Below are positions 4,395 to 5,244 of a DNA stretch of 5,244 nt, one piece after another. The stretch comes from Bacteriovoracaceae bacterium (GTDB lineage Bacteria > Bdellovibrionota > UBA1018): contig JAHFAC010000158.1 in NCBI GenBank assembly GCA_023250755.1, positions 1 through 5,244 on the forward strand, written 5' to 3'. Under the pieces are notes generated by a model, which was not told where the DNA came from, searched no databases, and saw only the letters and a program-made list of their open reading frames with translations. How positions within the stretch are numbered: the first letter of the stretch is position 1; each line of letters begins with the position of its first letter. The translations under genes were made by a program, and so were the position numbers.

Positions 4395-5244
4395 ATGAAA
4401 AATCAAAATAAGAAAATACTCCATACGGCAGATCCTACTTCAAATCAAACATCGAAGAAGGCTCAGGCTCTGGATCGTATTCGCGGGCTTGAAGGCGAAA
4501 TTGCAGAAGTGATCCGTGGTACGCAAGAGAAAGTGAGACAACTCGAAGTTTTAGCTGAATTTTCGAGTCTGCTGAATTCAACACTGGATCCAGAGGTGGT
4601 CAGAGAAAAGGCACTCGAGGCGACCTGCCAGCTTTTGCAATGCGAAACCGCTTCGCTTCTCCTTATTGATTCCAAAACGAGTGAACTTTATTGGGAGAAC
4701 GCATTGGGAGCACCGGGTAAGGAGCTGAAGCGAACCCTCAGACTTCCTATGAACGACCGATCTATCGCCGGATATGTTGCCATGACAGGTGAGAGCGTTA
4801 TTATTAATAACGTCGAAAGTGATCCCCGTTATTATAAAAAAGCAGCTGAAAAGTCAGGCTACAAAACTCAGACGATGCTTTGCGTGCCGGTCCGCTCTAA
4901 AGGCAAAGTGGTCGGAGTGCTTCAGGCCCTCAATAAGCTTTCGTGTGTTCCCCCTAGGCCTTCATTGCATGAGTGGCCAGATTTTCATATGGATGAGTTG
5001 AAACTTTTTGAGTCATTGAGCCATCAAGTGGCCATCGCGGTCGAAAATTCGCGTCTTTATACGTCTCTTAAGAAAAGTTTTTTTGAGACGGTTGAAGCTT
5101 TAGCCGAATCAATTGAAAAAAAAGATCATTACACGGGTGGCCACACCAAACGCGTGGTCTATTATTCCATGTGCATTGCCAAGTATTTGGATTTGACCCA
5201 GGACGAGCGTGAGATGGTTCAGCTTGCAGCTCTTTTGCACGATA
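4395..5244 (+). CDS. GAF domain + HD-GYP domain signalling protein, probable c-di-GMP phosphodiesterase (3' end outside window)
   Basis: The frame is open from ATG 4395 to the window edge, 283 codons, with no stop. Residues 1-23 are polar and lysine-rich; about 24-60 form a likely coiled coil (ALDRIRGLEGEIAEVIRG.. to LEVLAEF); about 52-220 are a GAF domain (SLLLID 87-92, SIAGYVAMTGESVIINNV 123-140, TMLCVPVRSKGKVVGVLQALNK 160-181 region, SHQVAIAVENSRLY 209-222). An HD-GYP domain begins near 228 (FFETVEALAESIEKKDHYTGGHTKRV to 254) and reaches LAALLHD at 277-283, where the window ends, so His282-Asp283 of the HD pair are visible but the GYP motif is not. HD-GYP proteins hydrolyse c-di-GMP; activity cannot be judged without the rest. 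No transmembrane segment, so a cytosolic sensor with an unknown GAF ligand. ATG 4395 is the only sensible start (an in-frame TAG lies at 4365). Translation has no strong Shine-Dalgarno. Confidence 0.92.
   Translation, partial: MKNQNKKILHTADPTSNQTSKKAQALDRIRGLEGEIAEVIRGTQEKVRQLEVLAEFSSLLNSTLDPEVVREKALEATCQLLQCETASLLLIDSKTSELYWENALGAPGKELKRTLRLPMNDRSIAGYVAMTGESVIINNVESDPRYYKKAAEKSGYKTQTMLCVPVRSKGKVVGVLQALNKLSCVPPRPSLHEWPDFHMDELKLFESLSHQVAIAVENSRLYTSLKKSFFETVEALAESIEKKDHYTGGHTKRVVYYSMCIAKYLDLTQDEREMVQLAALLHD

Noticed and set aside
4789..5001. 70-codon plus-strand frame, and the 4463-4675 minus-strand frame
   Set aside because: Both lie inside the GAF-HD-GYP gene, whose own frame has clear domain motifs throughout; these are shadows.

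Overview
The window (5,244 bp, moderate GC) looks like chromosomal DNA of a Gram-negative bacterium. One gene has a signal peptide with a lipobox. The recognisable genes are ordinary tRNA and rRNA modification genes, and the last gene is a multidomain c-di-GMP-type signalling protein. A predatory or delta-type proteobacterial relative (for example Bdellovibrionota) would fit the style, but I cannot fix the lineage from sequence alone. I see no insertion sequence, phage, tRNA, rRNA or CRISPR.

Layout. (1) 1-1077 (+): queA, tRNA queuosine modification, with its first codon(s) missing off the left edge. (2) 1102-1575 (+): a small cysteine-containing lipoprotein of unknown function, 24 nt after queA but with its own promoter-like boxes. 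(3) 1654-1989 (+): a 111-aa coiled-coil protein built around four almost identical 33-bp repeats. (4) 2051-2431 (+): yraN, a UPF0102 nuclease-fold protein. (5) 2446-2901 (+): an unrecognised membrane protein whose start may really be a GTG at 2494. (6) 2905-3261 (-): a single-domain STAS protein (anti-sigma-factor antagonist type), tail to tail with the previous gene and divergent from the next. (7) 3326-4261 (+): rsmI, the 16S rRNA C1402 ribose methyltransferase. (8) 4262-4394: a gene-free stretch dense in inverted repeats, ending in a terminator-like hairpin that abuts the next start codon. (9) 4395-5244 (+): a GAF + HD-GYP protein cut by the right edge just after its HD residues.

How the parts fit. 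queA, yraN and rsmI are translation or housekeeping genes; yraN and rsmI are neighbours in other bacteria too (E. coli yraL-yraN region). The lipoprotein, coiled-coil and membrane proteins are lineage-specific fillers. STAS and GAF-HD-GYP are both signalling proteins flanking rsmI on opposite strands; a functional link between them is only a guess.

Most notable signals: (a) the leader of the GAF-HD-GYP gene, with a possible three-helix fold, a dyad and a terminator-like hairpin plus T-run directly before the ATG, suggesting attenuation or another leader control; (b) three genes with a -10-like box exactly 7 nt before an ATG, as expected for leaderless mRNAs; (c) the near-perfect hendecad-encoding tandem repeat.
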